A DNA stretch of 64,000 nt from Salticus scenicus (lineage: Eukaryota > Arthropoda > Arachnida > Araneae > Salticidae). Positions within the stretch are counted from its first letter, which is position 1. Each line of letters starts with the position of its first letter. Of the stretch, positions 26,183 through 36,337 are shown piece by piece. The position numbers and the translations under genes were made by a program. Where the stretch lies: assembly GCA_963930645.1 (NCBI GenBank), contig OZ005652.1:357103602-357167601 (forward strand), written 5' to 3'. Under the pieces are notes generated by a model, which saw only the letters and a program-made list of their open reading frames with translations, did no database searches and was not told where the DNA came from.

Positions 26183-26671
26183 GTTGGCGGCGTATATGCA
26201 ATCCCCATCTCAATCAATAATATAACATCTTATTATATTGGCAAAACAAAGCGCAATTTGAGTAAAAGGATTAAAGAACATAAACATTCCATTAAATCAT
26301 TGTACGGAAACACGGCATTAAAGCAACTTTTACTCGACAATAAAGAAGCCCAGCCAAAGTGGGAGGAAAGTAAAATTTTAGCAACCCCCCACACCGAATA
26401 CACATTAGACATATACGAAAAGATCATGATTTGGAAATTTGGCGATAAATGCATCAACGAGAATCAGAGTAAAGACTTAGCAACCCTATGGCAGCCTTTC
26501 TTGGAACAACAAGATAAAGCTCGGTGGCTTTCATTAACTAACGAGACCTGATCATGTGCTAGTAAATAAGCACGAAACATGTTGTCTAACTGTTTTTTAG
26601 CCTTTTAAAATTCTGTTAAATATTTTTAACGTGTATTTTACAGCGGATTTTACTCTTTTAAATAGTCAATA
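25675..26671. mobile_element. Penelope-like retroelement fragment with internal inversion, nested in Helitron B1
   Basis: The insertion interrupts a B1 repeat unit and is flanked by a 12-bp near-perfect direct repeat, GAAAGCTTCACT (25,663-25,674) and GAAAGCTTTACT (26,672-26,683). Other units carry this site once (GAAAGCTT, then TTTTGAATTGG). Its left half (to 26,182) codes reverse-transcriptase C-terminal sequence on the minus strand. Its right half (from 26,183) codes a GIY-YIG nuclease on the plus strand. Most of the element is missing at the 5' side. Confidence 0.8.
26183..26551 (+). pseudogene. Penelope-like GIY-YIG endonuclease domain fragment
   Basis: The plus-strand frame reads VGGVYAIPISINN, then SYYIGKTKRNLSKRIKEHKH, about 123 codons to the TGA at 26,549-26,551. 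The VYA and YIG pair, followed by K-T-x(2)-NL-x(2)-RI-x-EHK, is the GIY-YIG nuclease signature of EN-containing Penelope-like elements, where it nicks the target for reverse transcription. The cysteines that usually lie between the two halves of the motif (CxxC type) are not evident (ISINNIT instead). It has no start of its own and is fused to the inverted RT piece at 26,182/26,183. Confidence 0.75.
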
Positions 26672-26894
26672 GAAAGCTTTACTGAATTGGAATCGAACAG
26701 TGGAATACAGAAATTTGTACCGCCAGATGGCGCTGTAATATTTTCAAATTTCAATATTTCAATTTCTAATTATGATTAAATTATTTTTAATACATCATTC
26801 GAAAGATATTTTAAAGTTCTTTTAAATTATCGAAGGTTTTCACCTGATTTACACGTTTTGAGGTGTCCTGAATCAGTTTTCTTTCATGGCGCTG

Positions 26895-27240
26895 TAATAT
26901 GCGCAGAGCGCACGGGGCTGCGCCGCCGAAGGCAGTGGGGACCCGGTGCGAGTTTTTTCCAGATGAGAAATGATTTTTTTTAGTGGCTCAGAGGGTCAGG
27001 GAAGGAATACGCGCGCGCAGCGCGCACGCGACTGCCCCGCCGAAGGCAGCGGGGACCCAATGCGAGTCTTTTTCCGATCAGAAATGAATTTTTTTTTAGG
27101 GGGCACGAAGGCTCAGGGAAGGAATATGCGCGCGCAGCACGTGTATCCTTGAAGTTGTGAGCGCGCAGCGTGCACGGGACTCCACTGCCGAAGGCAGTGG
27201 GGACCCGGTCCGATTTTTTACCCAATCAGAAATGATTTTT
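26895..27240 (+). repeat. GC-rich ~130-bp tandem array in Helitron B1
   Basis: Three units contain GCGCGCAGCGCGC-type runs, a CCGAAGGCAG core (near 26,925, 27,040 and 27,189), GGGGACCC and a GATCAGAAATGA-like block. The open frames over it on both strands are repeat translations. The GC content contrasts sharply with the AT-rich surroundings. Confidence 0.8.
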
Positions 27241-27766
27241 TTTAATTACTTTTCTTAACACTAAAAGTTTCTGTTAGTGATTCATTAATTTTTGTGATTC
27301 ATTTGAAAATACTGACCCGCTAGCGGGCGAAGCTCGCTAGTCTCTTATATTATTAAAATCTGTACGCGCGCGCGTGTGTGTGTCTGTCTGTCTGTGAGAA
27401 ACGGCTTGAAACAGCTCAGGCTCCGCCGCTAATGGTCGCACGTACTTCGGACAGGTACCGTCGGACGGAGAATTTATCGCAGATGTACGTTATGTAATTT
27501 TCTAAACGATGCGACCTAATTAGCGGAGATATTAATTAAATTGAGACCCATGTCAAATCAAAAAACGATTCAAAATCAGAGGCGACCGCCATTTCGTTAC
27601 AGAACAGCCTACCTCAAAAGAAAAAGCAAAGAGAGAAAATTTTGTGGGTTGTAAAGCGAGCCTGCTCGAACGGTTCGAGATATCGAAATACACCTCTACC
27701 AACAGAAAGAGCATTTATTACCGTTTCTTACGGTACAATTTTATTTTAAAAATACGGATTTTGTAT

Positions 27767-27804
<38 letters not shown>

Positions 27805-28479
27805 TCTAAAATTTCTCTTTTTCTTGATCGTCTTTTTTGAAACACCCTGTACGACCGAGTAACTGTTCCATTTCTTAACAACTGGTATATTCGGAAAGGT
27901 CATTTAATCCTCTTTCGAACCACATAAACATTTTTATAAAATACGGATTAGCGATCCCTATTTTTAGATTTTACGAAACATCGATTTTTTTCCCAAAACT
28001 TTTTATAACTCAAAAGCGTTTACAGATAAACCATTCCTTTTTTTTTTTTTTTGTATATAGATCTCGCTTCCATAATTCAATTCCCAAAAGATTGAGAGAC
28101 AATTTCAAAAACTGAATCAGTTATATATTTTTTTTAATTCTAGACATTAAACCATTGAATTGAATACGCAACCTTCATTCCATGAGATTGTATAATATGT
28201 TCTTTGTCGTTACCACGGCGACCACTTCACGGGAGAACGATGTCTGGTGGAAAGGGGAAAAAAACACCTGCGACTGATTCAGTTGATAATCAGGTGAATT
28301 TTAAGTGGGATAAAAAATTGCAAATATCTATTTTCTTCAATTTTTCGAATTCGCACACGACACTTGGTATACAATCTTAACACCACAAAACAAACTTGCA
28401 GTTCAAATTTCATCGATTTTCGTCAATAAACAAAAGGTTTCCATTTTAATTGCAATTTTTTTTTTCTAATACGCGTTTT

Positions 28480-29590
28480 TCAATTTCTAATTATCATTAA
28501 ATTATTTTTAATACATTATTCGAAAGATATTTTAAAGTTCTTTTATATTATCGAAAGTTTTCACCATATTTACACGTTTTGAGGTGTCCTGAATCAGTTT
28601 TCTTTTGTATCTCAGCTACTAATTAAAATAATTTCGTAAGTAATACATCATTAGAAAGCTTTGTTGATTTGGATTCGAACAGTACATTACAGAAATTTCT
28701 ACCGCAAGAGGGCGCTGTAATATTTTAAAATTTCAACATTTCAATTTCTAATTATGATTAAATTATTTTTAATACATCATTTGAAACATATTTTAATGTT
28801 CTTTTATATTATCCAAAGTTTTCACCATATTTACACGTTTTCAGGTGTCCTGAATCAGTTTTCTTATACGGCGCTGTAATATTTTCAAATTTCAATATTT
28901 CAGCGCGTATTTCAATTTTTAAATATGATTAAATTATTTTTAATACGAAAATTTTTAATCGAATTTTTTAAATCGAAAGATATTTTAAAGTTCTTTTATA
29001 TTATCGAAAGTTTTCACCAGATTTACACGTTTTGAGGTAATCTGAATCAGTTTTCTTTTGTATCTCAGCTACTAATTAAAATAATTTCATAAGTAATGCA
29101 TCATTAGAAAGTTTTTTTGATTTGGAATCGAACAGTGGAATACAGAAATTTCTACCGCCAGATGGCGCTGTTATATTTTCAAATTTCAATATTTCAATTT
29201 TAATTCTGATTGAATTATTTTTAATACATCATTCGAAAGACTATTTAAAGTTCTTTTATATTGTCGAAAGTTTTCACCAGATTTACATGTTTTGAGGTGT
29301 CCTGCATCAGTTTTCTTTTGTATCTCAGCTACTAATTAAAATAATTTCATAATTAATACATCATTAGAAAGCTTTTTTGATTTGGAATCGAACAGTGGAA
29401 TACAGAAAATTCTAAGGCCAGATGTCGCTGTAATATTTTAAAATTTCAATATTTCAATTTCTAATTATGATTAAATTATTTTCAATACATCATTCGAAAG
29501 ATATTTTAAAGTACTTTTATATTATAGAAAGTTTTCACCAGATTTACACGTTTTGAGGTGTCCTGATTACGTTTTCTTTTGTATCTCAGC
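28480..29590 (+). repeat. Tandem repeat units inside Helitron B2
   Basis: The same unit family as in B1: CTCAGCTACTAATTAAAATA recurs near 28,612, 29,066 and 29,325, and a truncated start (CTCAGCCAGTTG) near 29,585 ends the array. Spacings of about 454, 260 and 260 bp show that copy number and phase differ from B1, so the array has been rearranged since the copies split. Confidence 0.75.
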
Positions 29591-29639
29591 CAGTTGAGTT
29601 AGATCGTTCAAAATATGTATACGTAGGTTAATTAAGAGG

Positions 29640-30345
29640 ACCTGAAAGGGTGGGGAAGAAATAGGCGTGCACCGCACGCGTATACACTAACACGAGACAG
29701 CGCTGCCGAAGGCATTGGGGATCCGTCCCGACTTTTTAACCGATGAGAATCGATTTTTTTGATTTTCTTCTCTTAATAAAAGAAACTTGATTTGAGGAGG
29801 AATATGTGCGCGCAGCGCGCGTATACATTCACACTTGCCCACGCATTTGTCCGCGCTTCCGAAGGAAGAGGAGAGCCGGTATGAGTTTTTACCCGATCAG
29901 AAATGATTTTTTTTAGGGGGCACGAAAGGTCAGGGAAGGAATAGGCGCGCGCGGCGCGTGTAAACCTTAACTTGTGCGCGTGCAGCGTGCACGGGACTGC
30001 GATGCCGAAGGCAGTGTGGACTCGGTCATACTTTGTACCCGATGAGAAATGATTTTTTAAATTTTCTTTTCTTAAGAATAAAAATTTGACTTGAGAAGGA
30101 ATATGTGCGTGCAGCGCACGTATACCTTCTTACGTACGCGCGCAGCGCGCATGGGTCTGCGATGCCTAAGGCAGTGGGGACCCGGTAGGAGTTTTTATCC
30201 GATAACAAATGATTTTTTTTAGGGGGCACGAAGGGTCACGGAAAGAATATGCGCGCGCAGCTTTCACGGGACTGCGCTGCCGAAGGCAGTGGGGACCCGG
30301 GCCGACTTTTTACCCCATCAGAAATGATTTTTTTAGAAATTTCTT
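29640..30345 (+). repeat. GC-rich ~130-150-bp tandem array in Helitron B2
   Basis: Five units of the same kind as in B1, with CCGAAGGCA-like cores near 29,706, 29,849, 30,004, 30,163 (CCTAAGGCAG) and 30,280. B2 therefore has about two more units than B1. Confidence 0.75.
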
Positions 30346-30434
30346 TTCTTAACACTAAAAGTTATTGTTAGTGATTCATTAACTTTAGTAATTCATTTGA
30401 AAATACTGACCCGCTAGCGGGCGAAACCATCAAG

Positions 30435-30859
30435 TAATAGTTATAATTTTTGTACATTCCACCACATTGGCAACCGACTATACCATTTTACATATAAGTT
30501 TATTATTTATTTTCTTATATATTTATTAATTGTCTGCCCCGTTCGCTATGCAATATCTAAACACATGCACACGCACATATAAAAATATTTTTAAATGCAT
30601 CATAAACATTAAAATAAAATTTATTTAATTGATTGCAGCGTGAAAAAGAAAATCAAAATAAAAAAGTAAAAAAGTGAATATTTTTAATGGGGTTGTATAA
30701 CTCTATTTATCACCTATTTAAGCGTATAAGGAAAATAATTCAAACCGATGCTTTAATTCGATCTGAAGTTTCTTAGATGACATCATCGTGTGGATTGTAT
30801 AGGTTTTGATTAGTGACGAATTACATTATTATTATTTATTATTATTTATTATTTTTTTT
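30435..30859. other. AT-rich DNA, nothing recognised
   Basis: Spacer after the Helitron B array; TTA repeats appear near 30,829-30,852. Confidence 0.4.
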
Positions 30860-31147
30860 TCAAGGACACAATATATATATATATATATATATATACTTTT
30901 TTTTTTCTTTTGAACATAAACTATTCAATATGTGATAGCGTCTAAACTCCTAATTAGATTCGGTTAAAGTTAGTGGGCATGGTATTAATGACGATCGCGC
31001 ATACATTCATGAGTGTGCGATAAATATGTATTAATATGTATTACAGAGACAGATAAAGAAAATTCTTTATACTATGATCTATTGGCTAAAATTACTTAAA
31101 ATGTGATTTCGTTTAAACTCTTTATTCGATTGACCTGAAATTCAGTA
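30860..31147. repeat. Dispersed repeat interrupted at 31,147
   Basis: Starts with a T run and CAAGGACACAA, includes (TA)n at 30,872-30,895, and contains two related blocks: ATGTGATAGCGTCTAAACTC (about 30,931) and ATGTGATTTCGTTTAAACTC (about 31,099). The first continues AGTTAGTGGGCATGG; the second breaks off at TTCAGTA, where the CACTG terminus begins. A related CAAGGACACAA block occurs at about 40,466. Confidence 0.5.
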
Positions 31148-31274
31148 CACTGTTAAAAATTTTTCTGTAAATTTACAGAGAATCTATTGGTAATTAATTA
31201 TATTAAGTCTTACGTAAATTTACAGAGAATAAAAAAAAAGTGATTCTGTCAAAATGCAGAGAAACTATTCTGTA

Positions 31275-31620
31275 AATCAATCATAGTCTCTGTAAATTTA
31301 CATAGATCAAAATATTCAAGTCTCTGTAAATTTAAATTTGTGAAACATCATAGTCTCTGTAAATCTACATATGTAAAAATATGCAAGTCTCCGTAAATTC
31401 AAGCATGCAAAAGCATATAAGTCTCTGTAAATTTACCAATGTAAAAATAACCACGTCTCTGTAAGGTCACGTATGTAAAATCATCCAAATCTCTGTAAAA
31501 TTACATATGGAAGAGCATCCAAGTCTCTGTAAAATTACATACGTAAGAACATCCAAGTCTCCGTAAATTTCGTATATAATATTATGAAAATCTCAGTAAA
31601 TTTATCCATGTAAAAATACC
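31275..31620 (+). repeat. ~37-bp minisatellite with GTCTCTGTAAATTTACAT core
   Basis: About nine imperfect units carry (G/A)TCTC(T/C)GTAA at spacings of roughly 35-38 bp, for example near 31,286, 31,320, 31,352, 31,387, 31,421, 31,456, 31,490, 31,523 and 31,557. The cores resemble the element terminus itself, which suggests expansion of a terminal or subterminal sequence. Confidence 0.8.
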
Positions 31621-31624
31621 TAAT

Positions 31625-31850
31625 ATTTGAAGGACCCACCATTGGCTGAGAAGCTCTGCTCTCAACGTTTGAAGGCGGAAGGTGCATAGTTCGATCCCAG
31701 GTTGCGATTTTCGACCTACCCATTCGGAATTTTCCGCGGATTTCTCCAAAACTTGTATAAATATGGGATAAGATATTTTAGAAAGACCTACACTTACGGC
31801 AATCCTCACAGGTCTAGAAACCTAGCACATCCAATCGGCTTTAACTAACG
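31625..31850 (+). repeat. tRNA-derived SINE, copy 1
   Basis: An A-box-like TTGGCTGAGAAG (31,641) is followed by the B-box-like AGTTCGATCCC (31,689), then a family tail (GACCTACCCATTCGGAATTT and GGGATAAGATATTTTAGAAA). The same tail occurs in reverse at 32,185-32,385, showing a dispersed family. The promoter elements fit a tRNA-derived SINE transcribed by RNA polymerase III. The open frames on the minus strand are artefacts. Confidence 0.6.
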
Positions 31851-32184
31851 CCGATTAAATATTAGTATGTTTACAAGCGTATCGATGACACTCTAAATTG
31901 GCATATACTTAAAATAAATTCCATTATTATCAATTTATAAGTACAAAAATATCCAACAGTAAGTTTATCTTCATGAATATAGGTAAAAATCTAGTAAATA
32001 CGTTACATAAGTACAGATTTTTATTCAACTTAAGGAAAAGAAACTTAAAGTTGGATGTTTTTGCACTTGTAAATTCATAGCCTTGGGATTTATTTTAAAT
32101 GCGCGTCAGTTTAGAGTGTTTTGAATAGGCTTCTAAATATATTAATATTATAATATTATTGTGGTGGTAAAATCACATTGGTTA

Positions 32185-32385
32185 CTCCAGAGTTCTAGGC
32201 CTGTATAGAATGCCTTATGTGTAGGTCATTCTAAGGTGTTCTATCCCTTATTAACAAAAGTTTTTTAAAGAAAACCTTGGAAAATTTCGAATGGGTAGGC
32301 TGAAAATCTCAACCTGAGATCGAACTTCGCACCTCCCACCTTCAAACTTTGAGATAAGAACTCCTCGGAAATTGATGGGACAAGA
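32185..32385 (-). repeat. tRNA-derived SINE, copy 2 (inverted)
   Basis: The complement reads GAGGAGTTCTTATCTC, then AGTTCGATCTCAGG (B-box-like), then GCCTACCCATTCGAAATTTT and AAGGGATAGAACACC. It matches copy 1 in order and spacing but is clearly diverged, so the two were inserted independently. Confidence 0.6.
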
Positions 32386-32872
32386 AGACCAGACTTTATT
32401 ATATATATAGACATGCTATATATTTTTTATCAAAGCTACATTAAAATTCAGAGGTATAAAGTTGGTTAAGCATGTATTACCTTTGTTAGGATTTGTAATG
32501 ATGCGCTTTAACAGGTTTTTAACTACAATTTTTATTAATGTTGTGGTAGATTTTGCATACATTAAACTTTTAATAAAAAATTTAAAAAAGAAGCTGATTT
32601 ATATAGTACTTCTAATAAAATTATCAGAAATAATTGCAAAATATGTCATGTGTTTGCTTAATATTGCTCGGTTATATTTAGTCCATACCAAAATAAAAAC
32701 TTAATTCCCTCATTTATGTAGAATATGACTCAATATGTAGAATATGACTCAATAGTGAAAGATCTCACAGGTCTAAATCTAAAATATTGATTTGATAATT
32801 ATAACTGATATTGATGGTTTTTGCTCGGCGGAAACCGAAACTAGATTTTACTCTATCACATATATTTATCAA
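32386..32872. other. AT-rich DNA, nothing recognised
   Basis: An 80-residue open frame (32,462-32,704) is hydrophobic and AT-rich with no recognisable motif. I do not call it a gene. Confidence 0.4.
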
Positions 32873-33046
32873 TACAGGGTGCGCTGTTTTTTTTTTTTTT
32901 TTTTTTTTTTTTTTCCCCATGACTCTTCCACCTATATAATTATATGGTTACTTTTATAGTAAGATTCCATGATTGATTACAATTAATCATGGAATCATAC
33001 TAGAAACTACCGAAAGAGAAGGAATTGTGTCGGTAGACACCCTGTA
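32873..33046. mobile_element. Possible small MITE with TACAGGGTG ends and central palindrome
   Basis: The left edge TACAGGGTG and right edge CACCCTGTA are complementary. Inside is an 18-bp hairpin arm, TAGTAAGATTCCATGATT (32,957-32,974), against its near-complement at 32,985-33,002. A long poly(T) follows the left end. The termini resemble mariner-like TACAGGGTG ends. The match outside the terminal 9 bp is weak. Confidence 0.45.
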
Positions 33047-33430
33047 TTGGCAAAGGCTATGTGTAACAGAGGAAAATTGGCTTCCTTTTCGGCTTCAGCA
33101 CATTAAAAATGTAGGTATCAACTAAAATAAATTAAATTTTGCCAACATTATATTTGTAGATATGTGTTAACAACCTCAGTTTCTTTCATTCAAAACATAC
33201 ATCCACTTTGTAAATACACTTAAAAAAAATATTTTAATATATATATATATTTGTCATTGATATTGAATTTAATTAATATATATATTACATTTTGATTAGA
33301 TATTAACTTAAAACAATTAAGAATGTAATTAAAACACTAATCGTTTAAAATGCATTATGCTCTTAAAAAGGTGTAAACTTTCTAAATTGGGGGGGGGGGG
33401 GAGGAATAAGTACTAAAAATTTGTTAGGTA

Positions 33431-34330
33431 CACTACCTTTCCATAATGACCGTACACTTTCGATTTCAGACATTTTTTAAAGTATTTCAAAAAATGTTAA
33501 ACAAATCATTTTGAAACTTCAGATTTGTGAAAGGAGGACGGGTAAAAAAAATTAAAGTAAAATGAAAGTACTTGGCTTCACCCTGTAATAATTAATGCTT
33601 GAAATACGATCTGGTAGTAGCATGTGATTATAGGACTCTTTCTCATTGTTTATATGTCCCTACCGCATATAATCAGGGAGATAAAGGTTTATTTAAAAAA
33701 TTGCAAAAAATTTTCCATTTTTTTTTTTTTAGCTATAACCCGCAAAGTATGAAAAGACAGTGCAAAGTTATTTTCAGGAAACTCGACATACAATAATAAA
33801 CACTGCATACTGCAATCACAATGAAAAAAATATTAAATATCTAATGAAATATGAGTATTTTTACTAAATTTCTAACTGCGCATGCGTAAATGTTCTTTGT
33901 ACTGGATTTAATACCTTGCATGTTATAGCAAAAAATAAATAAATAAATAAATAAAATAAATAAATAAATAAATAAATAAATAAAAAGTTCAGCAATTTTT
34001 TAAAGAAATCTTTATATCTCCCTGATTACATGCGGTAGAGACTTAAAAATGTATACAGAAAATGAGGATGAGCCCCATAATCATGTGCTACAGCCAGATT
34101 GTATTTCGAGCATTACTTTATACTGGGTGATGAAAATACTCTTATTTTTCTTTAATTTTTTACTGGTCTTCTTTTCACTTTTGGCACAAACAAATAACTG
34201 AAGTACATGAGGTACAACATGTTTTTTTACACTCCTGAAGATTCAAGATGATTTGTTAAGTACTTTTTGATTTATTTTAAAACGCATCTGAAATCGAAAG
34301 TGTCCGGTCATTTATGGAAAGATAGAGTAG
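33431..34330. mobile_element. Fold-back element with ~300-bp inverted arms
   Basis: The left arm (33,431-33,735) and right arm (about 34,000-34,330) are complementary over about 300 bp with indels. Shared blocks in mirrored order: CTTTCCATAA, ACACTTTCGATTTCAGA, TGAAATAC-like, TAGCA(T/C)ATGATTAT, CTACCGCAT(A/G)TAATCAGGGA and TTTAAAAAATTGC. The loop holds poly(T) and (AAAT)n. No coding sequence. A GC-poor fold-back transposon or a very long TIR MITE. Confidence 0.75.
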
Positions 34331-35789
34331 TAAATGAATTTGAATTTTTAAATACTGATTAAAAAATTTGAATTTTTAAATACTGAATTAGTATTATTAT
34401 ATTAGCTAAAGAAAAAAAAAAATACTAATTCCTTATAAAGGTCTCTCTAAAAACTATGCATACAATTTTGGTAGTTTATTTAAAAAGTAAATTTGTGCAA
34501 CATATTAATGCAATGCATAACTTGTCACTTAAATCAAGACTAACAAATTTGATGCAAATTTTATTTCAAACTGTAACAAATTTTGAACATTTTTCAATAT
34601 TCTGTTTTTAATAAAATTGGTTTCTAAAAGTTATTTTATTAGAAAATAAAAATTCTCATTTCAGATCAGATTTCTAATACGTAATCGTAGAAGTAAAGGA
34701 ACATATTAAAGGTTCGATACCTAAATAATTTTATTTTTTATAATTAATTCATTGCAATGTGCAGAATAATTTCCTTAATTACTTCAGTTTCTGGGATATA
34801 AATATTTTTAAATAGACGGCAAGTGGAATGTTCGTACGTATTAAATAGTATATAAAGAAATATATAGCTTTTAAAAATTTTAAATATTAATTTAGGGTTC
34901 AATGCAGATGAAAATCGGGTACTCTTTTGGTTTTCGTCACTAGTTCCATAAATTCAAGTTTTTAAAATATATAACTTTTTGTTAAAGAAACCATTAGATT
35001 ATTTTGAATTAAAAATATTTTGACTTTTTTTTTCTTTACAAAAACAAATTTTAAAACATTTTTCTTCTACAAAATAGGATCTAAAGAAGAAACAAACTCT
35101 ACGCTTTTACACATGAAAGCAGCATCCTGGTAATTTACTAGAATCATTGCAAAAAGCTCACTAAGAAGAAAAACATCTTTGCTGCAAAGAAAACATACAA
35201 TTAAAAATAATTAAAAAATAAAACATACTGAATTAGATTTAAATTAAACTTTATTTTGCTAACATAACATAAATGAGATTAATAAAAGATAAATGGTGAA
35301 AATTTTTTTAACAGGATAAATATTTGGTATTTGTAAATGTCTTTGATGAGGGTATTTTACGGCATTTTCTATTTTCTTATTTCTTAGACAACTTGTTTCG
35401 TTTCTTATATCAGGATCAATTTCCATTATAACTAGAAAAAAGAAAAATGATGAAAAATTACTATTGTAGGAAAACACTTTAACTATAAATTTTTAAAACG
35501 AAATCTGCATCCTATGACATTTTAAGCAAATAATGAAAAGAAAGGATTGTAATTCCATGGCACTAAAAAAAAAATTAAGTATACATAATCGAATTTTAAA
35601 GTGTATCTTATACACTCCATCTAAATAGAATCTAATAAAAAATCATCTAAAGAAAATAAAAGTACATATACATGGTATTTTAAATCATTAATAAAGGAAA
35701 AAATCACTTATATAATGAAATCATACGATATTTAAGCACCATTTTATGAACGCCAGTGTAACAAGAATATTTTTGTTAAAATCAAGTAT
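34331..35789. other. AT-rich DNA, one short duplication
   Basis: TTTGAATTTTTAAATACTGA is repeated in tandem at about 34,340-34,388. No gene signal in the remaining 1.4 kb; the 72-residue frame at 35,259-35,477 is not convincing. Confidence 0.4.
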
Positions 35790-35875
35790 GAATTGGATTG
35801 GATTTGGGAATAAGGCCGATTAACTGGTGTAGGTCTTAGGCTTACTTTGAAAAGACTTTATCCCCTAGCTTTTAA
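35790..35875 (-). repeat. Possible SINE tail fragment
   Basis: The complement contains GGGGATAAAGTCTTTTC, then AGACCTACACCAGTTAATCGG, similar to the tail of the SINE at 31,765-31,850 (GGGATAAGATATTTT, GACCTACACTTACGGC, AATCGGC). No promoter boxes remain. Confidence 0.35.
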
Positions 35876-36167
35876 AAGACTCCCCCCCCCCTTCCTATAT
35901 AAAATTTTAAAGTTTGCCCCTGTGTTCCCCTCCCCCCCTTTTTTTTTCTTCTTTTTTTTAACAAATGTTAGAAACTGGGGCACTCGGCCTTAGTTCCAAG
36001 CACTCTCTTAACTTTATAATACTCCGAATTAAAAACTGTCCAGTTATTAAAATCTTTCCCTTAAAAAGAAGGAAAAGAAAAAACATGTTTAAGAAAAATT
36101 ATTTCTGTCAATGCAAAAACTTGTCTGAAAGTTTTTTGACAATGCATTATTAAGCAGAATCTATTAG

Positions 36168-36337
36168 CAGCGCTGCCAGATTTGGGGACTTTTTTATTCA
36201 ACATTTACCTCTAAAATTTTATTGTAACAGCTGCTTAATCACTTCGAAGAATAATCGACTATTATGTATGTCCAATTCCCCTTCTCAAAATTATTGGTGA
36301 TAGTTGAATAAAAAAGTCCCCAAGTCTGACAACACTG
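36168..36337. mobile_element. hAT-like MITE, 170 bp
   Basis: The termini CAGCGCTGCCAGATTTGGGG and, on the complement of the right side, CAGTGTTGTCAGACTTGGGG continue into a shared ACTTTTTTATTCAAC, giving about 35-bp TIRs with four mismatches. An exact 8-bp direct repeat, TCTATTAG, flanks it (36,160-36,167 and 36,338-36,345). A CAG start and an 8-bp duplication fit the hAT superfamily. Non-coding. Confidence 0.85.

Larger units (their letters stand above)
23722..27340 (+). mobile_element. Non-autonomous Helitron family B, copy B1
   Basis: The 5' end TCTCCTTATATTATTAAAAT is followed by CTGTACGCG and a GT-rich run. The 3' end has the perfect palindrome CCCGCTAGCGGG (27,316-27,327), then CGAAGCTCG and CTAG at 27,337-27,340. 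No TIR and no Helitron protein. The interior holds (i) a 5' block with CG-rich words, (ii) tandem units of about 420 bp from 24,780, (iii) a Penelope-like insertion at 25,675-26,671, and (iv) a GC-rich array at 26,895-27,240. Non-autonomous, so mobilised by a Rep/helicase in trans. Confidence 0.8.
27341..30434 (+). mobile_element. Non-autonomous Helitron family B, copy B2
   Basis: Starts TCTCTTATATTATTAAAATC with no base between it and the CTAG of B1. It parallels B1: GT-rich run, 5' block, poly(A) at 27,771-27,801, tandem units from 28,480 to 29,590, GC-rich array 29,640-30,330, then the palindrome CCCGCTAGCGGG at 30,410-30,421. The last bases have decayed from CTAG to CAAG, so this copy's 3' terminus is probably inactive. 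It lacks the Penelope insertion. Confidence 0.8.

Noticed and set aside
26233..26457. Minus-strand 74-residue frame
   Set aside because: Antisense of the GIY-YIG fragment.
26970..27225. Arginine-rich frames on both strands
   Set aside because: Translations of the GC-rich tandem array of Helitron B.
31275..31620. CRISPR-like regularly spaced repeats
   Set aside because: The 37-bp units are contiguous and imperfect, with no unique spacers, in animal DNA; a minisatellite.
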